Positions 36,120 through 45,307 of a stretch of 64,000 nucleotides of DNA are shown here, piece after piece. Source of the stretch: Rhizobium sophoriradicis (GTDB lineage: Bacteria; Pseudomonadota; Alphaproteobacteria; Rhizobiales; Rhizobiaceae). The stretch covers positions 62,001 through 126,000 of the forward strand of contig NZ_RQIH01000018.1 of NCBI RefSeq assembly GCF_003939025.1, in the 5' to 3' direction. A model generated the notes under the pieces. That model saw only the letters and a list, made by a program, of their open reading frames with translations. It did not search any database and was not told the DNA's origin. Made by a program: the position numbers and the translations under genes. The stretch's first letter is position 1. Each line of letters begins with the position of its first letter.

Positions 36120-37484
36120 TCAATGCCAATGATTGTCGTGGTCGTGGTGCGCGCCGGTCAATGCGTTTTTGAAATAACGGTTATAGTATTCGAGGTCGAC
36201 GTGATGCACCTGTATCCACACGCCGGGAACATGAATTGCATCGACATGCGCGGGGAAGCGACCATGGGTATCATATATGTACTCGCAAATGTCCGTCACG
36301 CACTCAATCACGTCGCTACTGTACTCGGCGGCCTCGGTTAGGTAACGATCGCCAAAGTCATCCTTGTAAATTCCCTTGAAAAGGGCCGCATCCTTGTAAA
36401 TCCCCTGTGAACCAAACTTGGCCGAAACCACTTCGTCCACGGCTTCTCTCATGTTTTGATAGTTCGGGGGGGACTTCGCCTTGATAAGGTCGCGGTCTCC
36501 CAGTCGCAGACCAACCGGATGTGCCCTGAGGCTGCTGTATTTCGGCAGCGGCACCTGCCAGCGTAAAATGTCGAGCAGTCGCCATTTCGGCACAGCGAAA
36601 TCGAAACCTAGCATCGGACCGTAGCTGTCCCGGAATTTTGGATCGCCGAGCAGTACCGGCGGGCTGATGGAGGCGTGAATATAGGCTCCTAGGCCCATGG
36701 CATCAGCGACCAACATGAGATTCTGGAGCAATAAATCTGCTTCGATCTGGGTCCGTAGGCTACCGATGACGCCGAGCGGCACCTTGATCTCTTCGTTGAG
36801 AAATCGATTCTTGACCCATTTTCCTACGCCGGCCCTAAGATAGAAATTACGATCGTCAACGATTGTTGGTCGGTGTCCTTCGGGCTGTGTCAAGAGATAC
36901 ATCAGGCCGTTAATATATTGATGTGACAGGTCTACGACGGGAAAAAGCACCGTCGTGCCGGGCAGGTTCGACAGCAAGCGATTGGAATCGAGATAGGCGG
37001 GGAATTCGCGGTTTGCCGTATCCAGTCTGCCATTGCTAATTTTCACTTTCGCTCGTTTGGCATGTGCGATTAGTGCCTCCGGTTCGAACGATAATGGTGG
37101 GGTGAACGGAACCCTGTCGATGAAGTATGTGCCGGTATCGTTGATGAGGAAGAAATATGTCCCTTGGGCATTGTCGGGGCTGCCGGCCGTTCGCCCTTCC
37201 ATATGGACATTCGGCTTTGCCATTACGAACTCGCCGGTGACAGGATCCTCAAACGGCCTGTCCGGCATTGTAAGGCCGGTAAGGCCAGTCATGGCGATTA
37301 AAATTGCCTCTTCGAGGTCGGTAAGTGGCACCGGTTTTTGGGTGGATTGATAGGTCATGGTGCCTGCTTTGATCAGGGGAACACCTCGGCCGATCCGGTG
37401 CGTACGCCGTTGAAGAATCGTCTGGATTAATGGGCGCTCGAGCAATCGCTCAAAACCGGTTTTGTTTGTCTCCTCGCTGCTCAT
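36120..37484 (-). CDS. Nitroreductase-like protein of unknown function
   Basis: This is a 454-residue protein. RRTHRIGRGVPLIKAG near residue 27 and LLLQNLMLVADAMGLGAYIH near 255 resemble the FMN-binding and dimer parts of nitroreductase-family proteins. A His-rich C-terminus (HHDHDNHWH) could bind metal. The match is remote and length is about twice the usual nitroreductase. It is the last gene of the operon beginning with the catalase/cyclooxygenase-like fusion; 50 bases separate it from the membrane-protein gene before it. It may be the reductase of that system. Confidence 0.45.
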   Translation of the reverse strand: MSSEETNKTGFERLLERPLIQTILQRRTHRIGRGVPLIKAGTMTYQSTQKPVPLTDLEEAILIAMTGLTGLTMPDRPFEDPVTGEFVMAKPNVHMEGRTAGSPDNAQGTYFFLINDTGTYFIDRVPFTPPLSFEPEALIAHAKRAKVKISNGRLDTANREFPAYLDSNRLLSNLPGTTVLFPVVDLSHQYINGLMYLLTQPEGHRPTIVDDRNFYLRAGVGKWVKNRFLNEEIKVPLGVIGSLRTQIEADLLLQNLMLVADAMGLGAYIHASISPPVLLGDPKFRDSYGPMLGFDFAVPKWRLLDILRWQVPLPKYSSLRAHPVGLRLGDRDLIKAKSPPNYQNMREAVDEVVSAKFGSQGIYKDAALFKGIYKDDFGDRYLTEAAEYSSDVIECVTDICEYIYDTHGRFPAHVDAIHVPGVWIQVHHVDLEYYNRYFKNALTGAHHDHDNHWH

Positions 37485-37534
37485 GTTTCCTCCCCAGCCT
37501 CCGAATGTGGCGTCGACGACCCAGCTTGGCCGTC

Positions 37535-38122
37535 TCAGTATTGGACGGCGCGCTCACGTACCCACAGCCGAATGGCCAGGGATAGCGAGATCACGGCCGC
37601 AAAAATGATCCCAAGAATATGAACCGGACCACTTCGCAAAAACAGGAAGGTGGTCGCGAATATTAGAAAAGTAAGCGTGCGTACAGCGATCTGGAAGCGC
37701 GCCGCGGGCGGGGTCCGGCTCGGCGCAAACCATAGAAGCAAAACATCCAAGCCCCACAGGATAACGAGCAGGAAATTTATGCTGGCAATGGGAATGCCCA
37801 TCTGCACGAAGGTGTCCTTAAGCCCGTTGAATATTACGAATATGGCCCAATAAGCGTGAACAAGAAAAAGCAGATAAGCGAAGGTCCAGAACAAGTGTAC
37901 GACGTTGGCCATGCGTTGGGAGAGCGTGCGGTAGGGATAGAGCGCCAAGCTCGGGAGAAGCATGAGACTTGTCACCCAGATAGTGGCTTTCGTGCGACCG
38001 AGATCGACGTCGTCCAGCGTCGTCTCCGGCCAGAGGAGCGCAAGAACCAGCAGTACGCCAAACGTCACGAACGCCAGCGAGAACTGCGGCAGAGTTATAC
38101 TGTTCGGAGGCATGGCCTTCAT
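37535..38122 (-). CDS. Polytopic membrane protein, unknown
   Basis: This 195-residue protein has five or six predicted membrane helices (FSLAFVTFGVLLVLALLW, VVHLFWTFAYLLFLVHAYW, SINFLLVILWGLDVLLLWF, LTFLIFATTFLFLRSGP, ILGIIFAAVISLSLAIRLW). Histidines in VVHLFW and FLVHAYW might bind haem, which would make it a cytochrome b-like anchor; this is speculation. It starts 16 bases after the cytochrome c gene and so belongs to the same operon. Confidence 0.6.
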   Translation of the reverse strand: MKAMPPNSITLPQFSLAFVTFGVLLVLALLWPETTLDDVDLGRTKATIWVTSLMLLPSLALYPYRTLSQRMANVVHLFWTFAYLLFLVHAYWAIFVIFNGLKDTFVQMGIPIASINFLLVILWGLDVLLLWFAPSRTPPAARFQIAVRTLTFLIFATTFLFLRSGPVHILGIIFAAVISLSLAIRLWVRERAVQY

Positions 38123-38138
38123 GGGCTCGTTCCTGACG

Positions 38139-39797
38139 TTAGAGCATTTTCAAATAGTCAAGCAGCGCGGCAAGATCGTCCGGATTTCGTTTCGGGTCGT
38201 CATAGGCCCATGGATAGTCATGTCCCCTGTTCGAGTTGCCGATCTGAGTCGTATCGAACGTGAAGTAATTTCGATCGTCAGCGCTTTCCGGAGAGCGAAA
38301 GCCGACGTCGGCCGGATCGTAGGTGTTATCGCCCCGATAAAAGACATCTCTACGCTTCCTGAGATTAATCAGTTCAGCCAACGTCATGACACTGCCGTTA
38401 TGGAGGTAGGGGGCACGCAGGAACATCCCGTCCAGCGGCGCGTTTACGTAGCCCCTAATGGATGTCTCCTCCTCTTGTCCACGCTGGGGCCAAATATCCT
38501 CTCGCTTAAAATGGAACGGGTGCTTGTCGGGGAAGAGCGCAAACATTTTTTCGGCGAGAGGTCCATAATGACGAAACCGCACGCGTTCCGGATCGGTGTT
38601 GAGCTCACCGGCCGGCACGACTTGGCCGGTCTTCTCGCCGTTGACCCAAGCCCCGGTCGAATCCCGATCGCCGTGGCAGGCGGCGCAATATTGCCCGTAG
38701 ACTTTGCGCCCCTGCAGGATACGTGCAGGATCGATCGAGGCCGCATCTTCCGGGAACATGTCGGAATAGCGCAACGGACGCAACGTCTTCGTGAAATCGC
38801 TCGCTTTGCGGATATTGTCGGCAATTTCCGGCTTAGCCATATTAGTGACCGTGGCCCCGGCTGCGAGCGCCGCCAGCGAACTGCGGGCATATATGTCGCC
38901 GATCGACCCATCGAACTGGGCGCGCGCGCGATGATCCTCCGAAAAAACCGTGGCAATCTTCGTGTAGACGGGCATATCGTTGCCAGGCCGGTCGAGCACA
39001 GTGCGAACGAGAGTGCGAAACGGTTGGGTACGTGTTGGACCCGTCGGTGTTACGTCTGCATCGCGGGATCGGTAATTTCCGATCGGTTCGTCGAAGCGCG
39101 GCAATCCTGCCTCGATCCGAGCGCGAACCTGGCGAAGCCATAGCCCAATCAACAGGCGTTGTATCGAGCCCAGCGTTTCACCCGTCTTGGCTCTATACGA
39201 ATCGCAAATGCTGTCGACGGTCAGACGATAGGGCCGTTCCATGTCCGTTTCGCCATCTCTTTGCGGCTTCACCCTGGTCAAGACCGCCGCCTGAAATGCA
39301 TCGATCCAGGCGAAGAGATTGATCGATACGCTGCCTGGTCCGTAGACGACGACGCCCTTGCTCTCCTCACTTTTGCGAATTCGCGTGGTGTGGCAAAGAG
39401 CACAACTGAAGCCGACGAACGGGACAGGCGACGGCGCCGCGGAACCGGGGCGGTAGTTGCTGGTCGCAAAGCCGAGTGGCAAACCGTTATTGGCCTCCGG
39501 GTTGTCATACGGCAAGAACCCGAATTGCTTCACCCAATCGCCGGCATCCGCACCGGCCGGCTGAAAATGCTCGGGAAACAGGTCGGGCAGTACCAAAGCG
39601 ACCGGTAGCGGCATGAGTTCCGTGCCGATGGTGCCATTTTCGAACGCATCCTTTGGATCCCGGATAGTTGGATGCACCCAGTCGCCTTCGAGCCTGATGA
39701 ATATCCCCGTTGCAACAAGAGTGATGAGTACAAGCAGGTTGACGCTCACCAAGAGGAAGCGAAAGAGCCGGTATAATCTGTCGCGGGAAATTGGCAT
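38139..39797 (-). CDS. Membrane-anchored two-haem cytochrome c (peroxidase-like)
   Basis: The protein has 552 residues from the ATG at 39797, which follows GAGGGG. One N-terminal transmembrane helix (LLVSVNLLVLITLVATGIFI) anchors it to the outside of the inner membrane. Two c-type haem sites are visible, CALCHTT (about 132) and CAACHGD (about 370), and a late APYLHNGSV motif is typical of cytochrome c peroxidase / MauG-related proteins. It lies 10 bases after the stop of the haem peroxidase fusion, so it likely shuttles electrons for that enzyme. Confidence 0.8.
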   Translation of the reverse strand: MPISRDRLYRLFRFLLVSVNLLVLITLVATGIFIRLEGDWVHPTIRDPKDAFENGTIGTELMPLPVALVLPDLFPEHFQPAGADAGDWVKQFGFLPYDNPEANNGLPLGFATSNYRPGSAAPSPVPFVGFSCALCHTTRIRKSEESKGVVVYGPGSVSINLFAWIDAFQAAVLTRVKPQRDGETDMERPYRLTVDSICDSYRAKTGETLGSIQRLLIGLWLRQVRARIEAGLPRFDEPIGNYRSRDADVTPTGPTRTQPFRTLVRTVLDRPGNDMPVYTKIATVFSEDHRARAQFDGSIGDIYARSSLAALAAGATVTNMAKPEIADNIRKASDFTKTLRPLRYSDMFPEDAASIDPARILQGRKVYGQYCAACHGDRDSTGAWVNGEKTGQVVPAGELNTDPERVRFRHYGPLAEKMFALFPDKHPFHFKREDIWPQRGQEEETSIRGYVNAPLDGMFLRAPYLHNGSVMTLAELINLRKRRDVFYRGDNTYDPADVGFRSPESADDRNYFTFDTTQIGNSNRGHDYPWAYDDPKRNPDDLAALLDYLKML

Positions 39798-39807
39798 GGT
39801 GTGCCCC

Positions 39808-42636
39808 TCAAGACAGGATAGGCCGGAAAGGGGCGAATGCACTGGCAGTGCGCGGCAATACCGGGGCGAGTTGCGGACAGTGACGCAGGATGATGCTGGT
39901 CATACCGTTGTTCTCGATCCAATCGAGCCCCAGGGGCGAGTAGATTTCCGGCCGAAAGTCGACGGTGAGAAAACGGTCGCTCTGCAACCGTCGGGAGGCC
40001 ATCAGAATAAACACGCGAAAAGCCGTATCGCTGAAGCCGAAACCGTCCGGCGGAGGCTCAGAATGCAGGCCGACCATGGTGTCCACCATGTCGATATTGC
40101 CATAGAGAACCTGCATTGCCCGCACCGTTTCTGGATCCGACGACAATTCCTCCCAGTTGCTTAAACGCGGCTTGTGCAACGCCTCGCGAAAGTCATTGAA
40201 GCGAGGAATTCCGCGGTGCCTATCCCTGACGATGTCGACGACGGAAAGATCGATAATCTCCTCCACGTCGCCTGACATCCGTTTAAACTGGCGTAACGCA
40301 TTGGGGTAATTATGCAACGTGATTGCACCGGGATGTGCGATTCCGAGTGAATAGATGACATTGTGGAGCCGAAGGTGCCGCATTTTGGCATCGGTTCCCG
40401 CACCTTGAATGTCGGCGAAGCCCAATGTTTCTGTTCGCGCACCGGTCTCATAGTTGAAAAACTGATAATCGTCGGGAATGAGCGGATGGAGACGGTAGAC
40501 CGAAACGAATTCCTCCGTCAGCGAGTACGGGATGCCGTGATGGTCGGGCACAGTCTGCGGAATGCCTTTGAGTTCGTGCGTGTCGAGCATCCAGATGCCG
40601 AGCTGCGTGAGCCAGTCCTTAGGCGCGCCGTACCAGTTCGCCGGCAGGCCGACTTTGATCGCCCGCGTCGCCAGAATAGCTGGCGTCCACTCAATGGTGT
40701 GAATCTTTGCGATCAGAGCCGATACAATCAATCGAGCGGTGTTGTAGATCCGGTCCGGCTCCCAGTCCGGATATTCGCGCATCAATGCTTCGGCGAGCAC
40801 GTTGTGTTCACGAGCAAACAGCGTGTGCATCATACTGAGGCCCAGCCACCAGCTTTCGTTGAAGCCAGTGACGTTCATGCCGTTCAATTCGGTCGGCAGA
40901 TAGAGATCCTCGGTGAGCTTAAGACGACCTCCGTCTCGCAGATCCAGCGCTTTTTCCGCTGTATTGCCGTAAACCTCTGAACCGTCCCACCACGGTGTCG
41001 TCATATTTTTGAAAATGGGGTAGCCGCCGGCAGCCATGCGGAAAACCTCATTGCCAGCAATGCGCATAAAAGCCTCCGGCTGACCGCCTGTGGTGCTCTT
41101 CCAGAGCTCTCCGTTCGGCATTCGCAATGCAATGTCGGTCTCCGCATTCCCGAGACTATGGCGCTTGTGGTTGACCCAGTCATGCACCTGGAACTGAATC
41201 CAGGCCGCGGCAAGCACATTTAGCGAGCGTGCCGGAATGAAAGCCTTTCGCGTCATCAGTTGGCGACTGACTTCGATTGGGTTCGGCTGCCCGAATAGCT
41301 CTGGCTTGTAGACCGCTCGCATCGTACGGCCGAACGTCGCTCCCTCCGCACCCATCCGCGGGTTTGAGAGATCGTTGTAGGTACCGTCGAATGTCCGCTG
41401 AGTGCGGACCGCCTCGGGAATTACTGGCGGCTGCGGGGTCGCCTGCGGTGGTGCATCCGGCAATTCGGTGTCAAACAAGTTCTTTGTGCGTAGCTCTTCC
41501 CGGAGAATGGAGATGTTAAGCAGGCTCATGCGCCAACCGAACCTATACCAGGGCACGTGTGCATTAATCGCCTTAAACAGGGCCGCGACAGCCCGGGCAA
41601 TCACGATGTTGCGTAGCGGCTTCCGTTCCCGGAACCGTTGGTTCAAGCGATGCGCGGAGCTGGCCGTATAGGCTGCCTTGCGGACACGGTTGAGATTGCC
41701 CAGCGGGCGAAATGTCTCGGTCGTATTCCAAGGATTGAAGCCAAGCTGGTCGACAAGCCGCTCCATCGCCCTGCCAGGCGCCGCATCGATGTCCTGCGAC
41801 GGAATGGTCAGCGTTGCGACCCCGATCGGCCTCGATGCGTCTTCCGTCCACTCGACCGCACCATCCTCGATTGGAGTAAGTTTCTCATCGACATAGCGCT
41901 GCAGCAGGAAATCGAACTCGACAGGGCCTTCGCGAAGCCGCTCGGCAATCTCACGATGTAGAAAGTCAGGGTCAGTTGCCGAGGCGGGCTTTGCCGCGGT
42001 CGTCTTGGCGCTTGGACGCAGCAGGAACCGAACTGGACCTGCTTCATTGCCCCAGAGAAGAGCGCCTCGGCTCCAATAGCCCTCTGTGGCTAGGCTGTCG
42101 ACGACGCGCGCTCCCCTCAGGACGTTTCTGAGCATCCTGAGGGTTTCGGAAAAGCCGACTGCGAGGACGAGGCGCGGCAAAAGCAGCAGCTTCGAGCCGG
42201 ACATCGCCTTGGCGAACGCCACGAATTGATAAGCGTTGCGGGCATGAGAAACCGGAAAATTCGTTGCGAGGAAATCGTGATATTCGTTCTCGGATACTTT
42301 AACGCGTAGCGCTATCCCACGCATATCCTTCTTGAAGTCGGCCTGACGGACACCGTTGGCGTTGGAAAGCCGCACGGTCACGTCGTATTGCTTGCCACGC
42401 TCAAAAAAACCGACTTCGAGATCTTCTGGAATATTAGGCAGAATCTGAAGTTTCGCATTGTCGACACCAAGTATACATTTCGCGTGAAACGCGCGACTTA
42501 TGTCGCTTGCTCGGGCGTTCGCCCTATTGGCAAGTTGCACATCCATGATATCGCGTGCCAGCTCTGCAAAAAGCAATGCTTCCGCCTCAGGGTTTCCTCC
42601 CTCGTAATTTTCACGCCAGATATGGCCCGAAGACAT
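39808..42636 (-). CDS. Fused catalase-like and cyclooxygenase-like haem protein
   Basis: This 942-residue protein has two haem domains. Residues about 1-335 are catalase-superfamily: distal H51 (FHAKC), N126 (LATNFPV), WTEDASRPIGVATLTIP and FNPWNTTETFRPLGNLNR. Residues about 400-940 belong to the peroxidase-cyclooxygenase superfamily: distal H485 (QFQVHDWVNH), MMHTLFAREHNVLAEAL, and EEFVSVYRLHPLIPDDYQF. In the last block Y714 and H717 have the spacing of the catalytic Tyr and proximal His of cyclooxygenases. A fatty-acid dioxygenase coupled to a hydroperoxide-converting catalase-like domain is therefore plausible. I start at 42636, six bases after AGGGGG. It is first in a four-gene operon. 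Confidence 0.85.
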   Translation of the reverse strand: MSSGHIWRENYEGGNPEAEALLFAELARDIMDVQLANRANARASDISRAFHAKCILGVDNAKLQILPNIPEDLEVGFFERGKQYDVTVRLSNANGVRQADFKKDMRGIALRVKVSENEYHDFLATNFPVSHARNAYQFVAFAKAMSGSKLLLLPRLVLAVGFSETLRMLRNVLRGARVVDSLATEGYWSRGALLWGNEAGPVRFLLRPSAKTTAAKPASATDPDFLHREIAERLREGPVEFDFLLQRYVDEKLTPIEDGAVEWTEDASRPIGVATLTIPSQDIDAAPGRAMERLVDQLGFNPWNTTETFRPLGNLNRVRKAAYTASSAHRLNQRFRERKPLRNIVIARAVAALFKAINAHVPWYRFGWRMSLLNISILREELRTKNLFDTELPDAPPQATPQPPVIPEAVRTQRTFDGTYNDLSNPRMGAEGATFGRTMRAVYKPELFGQPNPIEVSRQLMTRKAFIPARSLNVLAAAWIQFQVHDWVNHKRHSLGNAETDIALRMPNGELWKSTTGGQPEAFMRIAGNEVFRMAAGGYPIFKNMTTPWWDGSEVYGNTAEKALDLRDGGRLKLTEDLYLPTELNGMNVTGFNESWWLGLSMMHTLFAREHNVLAEALMREYPDWEPDRIYNTARLIVSALIAKIHTIEWTPAILATRAIKVGLPANWYGAPKDWLTQLGIWMLDTHELKGIPQTVPDHHGIPYSLTEEFVSVYRLHPLIPDDYQFFNYETGARTETLGFADIQGAGTDAKMRHLRLHNVIYSLGIAHPGAITLHNYPNALRQFKRMSGDVEEIIDLSVVDIVRDRHRGIPRFNDFREALHKPRLSNWEELSSDPETVRAMQVLYGNIDMVDTMVGLHSEPPPDGFGFSDTAFRVFILMASRRLQSDRFLTVDFRPEIYSPLGLDWIENNGMTSIILRHCPQLAPVLPRTASAFAPFRPILS

Positions 42637-42892
42637 GCACATCCCCCTGCACAAAAAGCATTGCTAAGAAAAACAAGAATGCGCGACTGGCCATTTTCAA
42701 ACGCAGGCGTAGCTCCCCACACAATACGCAGGGCTGCGCAAGCTTATCGCCAGTCAGGATACTCGAATAAATTGCGAATTTGATGATAGCACCAATAATG
42801 GGAAAATAAAGTGCCATTAGCAAAGACCTTTTTCTCCCCATGACGGCATCGCAAGGGGCACTGGTTGGCCTAATGACTTCAACCAAAGGCGA

Positions 42893-43282
42893 TCAGAGCG
42901 TCGGCGGCTTGAATACAGCCAATCGGAAATGCCAAGCGATCATCTTGCGCAGGGTTAGAGGCGGTTGCGGCAACTTCCCGACATAGTCAGCCGAGGTTTT
43001 GCGGCACAGCTCTGCCGCCTTTGCGCTCCAATCCGGAAATCTCTCTGCTTTTTCATTTGTCCGTCGGGAAGGTGCACCGATTTCGTGATAGCTGAATGAC
43101 CGCAATTGACCCGTAGTTGCCGCATCCATCATGGATGCGACCGTTGCCTTCGAATATCCGATTCGGTCAGGGGCGAGTGGCACGCCGCTTACGATGAAAC
43201 CTGTGAAGCAGAGACTTCGCTGCTCGTAGCGGGAGGCAACGCGCCGGAAGTGTTGCGGCCATTGGAGCACCTCTCGATGCAA
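42893..43282 (-). CDS. Unassigned protein, probably 5'-truncated
   Basis: The frame gives 129 residues (FTGFIVSGVPLAPDRIGYSK, then RKMIAWHFRLAVFKPPTL at the end) and is open further upstream to about 43330, so the true start may be lost. The C-terminal part reminds me loosely of flavodoxin-fold oxidoreductases but without a diagnostic motif. It is upstream of the haem peroxidase operon on the same strand, 256 bases away. Function unknown. Confidence 0.4.
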   Translation of the reverse strand: MHREVLQWPQHFRRVASRYEQRSLCFTGFIVSGVPLAPDRIGYSKATVASMMDAATTGQLRSFSYHEIGAPSRRTNEKAERFPDWSAKAAELCRKTSADYVGKLPQPPLTLRKMIAWHFRLAVFKPPTL

Positions 43283-43584
43283 TAGCCGAAACAGTTCAGA
43301 GGCCGTCAGTTGCCGGAGCCATTCCCCCGGGGCGGGGCGGTCTTAGAGCTGACCGATGCCCGCATCAGTGCGAGAAAAAATGAAGAACGAAACGCCAAGC
43401 CTCGTTGCCAATCCCGTCCCGCGCTTCTTGCTGCTCGCCAATCGTCGCGATCGGCATTATGGTGCTAGCGCAGTTGCAACACTCTTCCACAAGCTTGGCG
43501 CAATTCCATGTTTCTATCCTTGTCGAGGTTGCCTTGCAAAGGAAAACCGCTTTTATGGACGCCTAAATAAAAAGGACGCCTGCA

Positions 43585-43767
43585 ATGAACGAACCGCTCA
43601 GAAACCTCCTCGAAGCCGCCAGAAAAGTGCAGTTGTCGAAGAGTGACATTGAAGTCCAGCGTCGCAGCTTTGCATACGGCAACACTCATTTCGAAAATGA
43701 GATGATAACCCGCGAGTTGGTCGATCGCGTCGCCGACGAGATGGCAGATCAAAAGAAACATGACTGA
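43585..43767 (+). CDS. Small Fic-associated protein (antitoxin candidate)
   Basis: This 60-residue charged protein (VQRRSFAYGNTHFENEMITR, ELVDRVADEMAD) starts after AAGGA and overlaps the fic start by 8 bases. Small proteins in this position are antitoxins of class I Fic toxins or DNA-binding partners. I do not see the usual inhibitory S/T-x-x-x-E-G/N motif, so the antitoxin role rests on position only. Confidence 0.55.
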   Translation: MNEPLRNLLEAARKVQLSKSDIEVQRRSFAYGNTHFENEMITRELVDRVADEMADQKKHD

Positions 43768-44428
43768 CGCTACGCGCCGCCACAGCGTGGCAACCGAAGC
43801 TTATTTGATCATGGATGAGAAGGCGCGCGCCGAAGCCGAAGCCCGCAACGGCCTTCTCCAGTTCGACCTAGCGCGCGACATGATTGTCGATGCAATCGAC
43901 AAAGGGGAAAAATGGAAGCTTCGTCCCTCGATGCTACTGTCGCTTCACCGTGAGGCATTGCAAGGCATTAGCATCTATGCCGGCAACTTCCGGCCCGCTG
44001 AAGTTTCAATTGAGGGCAGTAAGCACAAGCCTGTCGGGGCATTTCAGGTCCCTGGACTCATTGAGGATTTGTGCGATTATGTCAACGACAACTGGACCGA
44101 AAAGACAGCCGTGCATCTTGCGTCGTTCGTGATGTGGCGGCTCAACTGGATCCACCCCTTCAGTGATGGGAATGGGCGGACATCGCGCATGGTGTCCTAT
44201 TTGGTTCTTTGCGTAAAGCTTCAATTGCCCCTACCCGGGGTCAAGACCATCCCGGACCAGATTGTCGATAACCGGCGCCCGTACTTCGACGCTTTGGAAG
44301 CGGCCGATGCGGCTTCAGAAGACGGTGCCTTCGATCTGACAAAGATGGAAGAACTCATTGAGGGCATGCTCGCTACCCAGTTGGCAAGCGTCCTGGAGAC
44401 CGCGACGGGAAAGCATTTTCTTTCCTGA
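43760..44428 (+). CDS. Fic-domain protein (AMP-transferase type)
   Basis: This is an intact 222-residue protein. The active-site loop HPFSDGNGRTSR (about 132-143) matches the HPFx(D/E)GNGRxxR consensus of AMPylating Fic enzymes, and YAGNFRP earlier matches the beta-flap region. Fic enzymes usually transfer AMP from ATP to a target Tyr, Ser or Thr, and many are toxins. The N-terminal SVATEAY could be a degenerate inhibitory helix. It forms an overlapping pair with the 60-residue gene upstream and lies at the left edge of the protease island. Confidence 0.9.
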   Translation: MTDATRRHSVATEAYLIMDEKARAEAEARNGLLQFDLARDMIVDAIDKGEKWKLRPSMLLSLHREALQGISIYAGNFRPAEVSIEGSKHKPVGAFQVPGLIEDLCDYVNDNWTEKTAVHLASFVMWRLNWIHPFSDGNGRTSRMVSYLVLCVKLQLPLPGVKTIPDQIVDNRRPYFDALEAADAASEDGAFDLTKMEELIEGMLATQLASVLETATGKHFLS

Positions 44429-44762
44429 TCGAGGAGGCGTGGCCGGGACGACAGACCAAGTCTTCCGAAAGGCGGCCTGACCGTGGTTGTTGTAGTGCGG
44501 CGGCGCGCAGCAGCCGCGGCCAGTGCGGGGGATCGCCCAGCTACACTTGGGACGCCGCGCACCCACGTTCTCTGTTCTTCCAGAGGCCGACCGGCTTGCG
44601 TCCTGCCAGCCGAAAGTGAAATGGGCGCGGTCGTGCTGCCTGCGGCGCCTCGGCACCCCACGTCCTCACTATTTGCCCGTCGAGGTCCGGATTTCGCCAT
44701 GGAGGGAGTCGATGATTGAGCATTCGTACGCATCACCGTTCACCATAGTCCGTTTTAGACGC

Positions 44763-44791
44763 TTGACGAGGAGTCACCGCGGATTCATAGT
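44763..44791 (+). promoter_or_regulatory. Putative sigma-70-type promoter of the protease operon
   Basis: TTGACG and CATAGT are separated by 17 bases and lie about 100 bases before the first gene at 44891. The stretch 44429-44890 has no gene I can support, so a promoter is expected here. The match is only moderate at the -10 box. Confidence 0.4.
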
Positions 44792-44890
44792 TTCGCTGGT
44801 CCGTCCCGGTTCGATTTCTGTACCAAACCGTTTCGATGATATCACAGGCGGAACAGTTCGCGACCAATGCAAAGCCGAGGAAATCAATTC

Positions 44891-45307
44891 ATGGACTTCC
44901 CATCGCTCGCCCTTGACGCCGCCATCGAGCTCGACAAGTTGGAAAAGCGGCAGCCGGCTGATCTGGCGACTATCCAGCGCTTCGGTCACTATCTTGAGGC
45001 GCCGCCGAGTGGCGGACGGCCTGTCAGTCTTTTCGCCCTGAGTGAAAACCCGGTCAACGTCGAGATCCTCAACTCAGCGATCTTTCACACCGAAGGCGCC
45101 TCACTCAGCAACTTCAACGATCTTGAACAGTGGGTCAGGGATCTCGTCGCGCAGGCAAAAGCCATCGCCGCCGGTGAAAGCACCGGCAGCGAGGAGATTG
45201 GCTCCCTCAAGCGCTTCTGCCTGTCATTGCATCAGGTTCTTCTCGAGGAACTGACACCCGCGCCCGACGACGAGTGGATGCCGGCATATGACGAACGGGT
45301 CGCTTGA
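44891..45307 (+). CDS. First gene of the protease-NTPase island, unknown
   Basis: This is a 138-residue, acidic, mostly helical protein (LALDAAIELDKLEKRQPADL, LEQWVRDLVAQAKAIAAG). I chose the ATG at 44891, which follows GAGG; an ATG at 44867 is possible. It has no signal peptide and no recognised domain. Its end overlaps the start of the metallopeptidase gene by 20 bases, so the two are translationally coupled. It may be a small adaptor or inhibitor of the proteases downstream; this is inference. Confidence 0.6.
   Translation: MDFPSLALDAAIELDKLEKRQPADLATIQRFGHYLEAPPSGGRPVSLFALSENPVNVEILNSAIFHTEGASLSNFNDLEQWVRDLVAQAKAIAAGESTGSEEIGSLKRFCLSLHQVLLEELTPAPDDEWMPAYDERVA

Noticed and set aside
42611..42841. 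Minus-strand frame with a hydrophobic segment between the unassigned protein and the haem fusion gene
   Set aside because: It overlaps the start and ribosome-binding site of the haem fusion gene and has no ribosome-binding site or recognisable family; the hydrophobic run can be chance.
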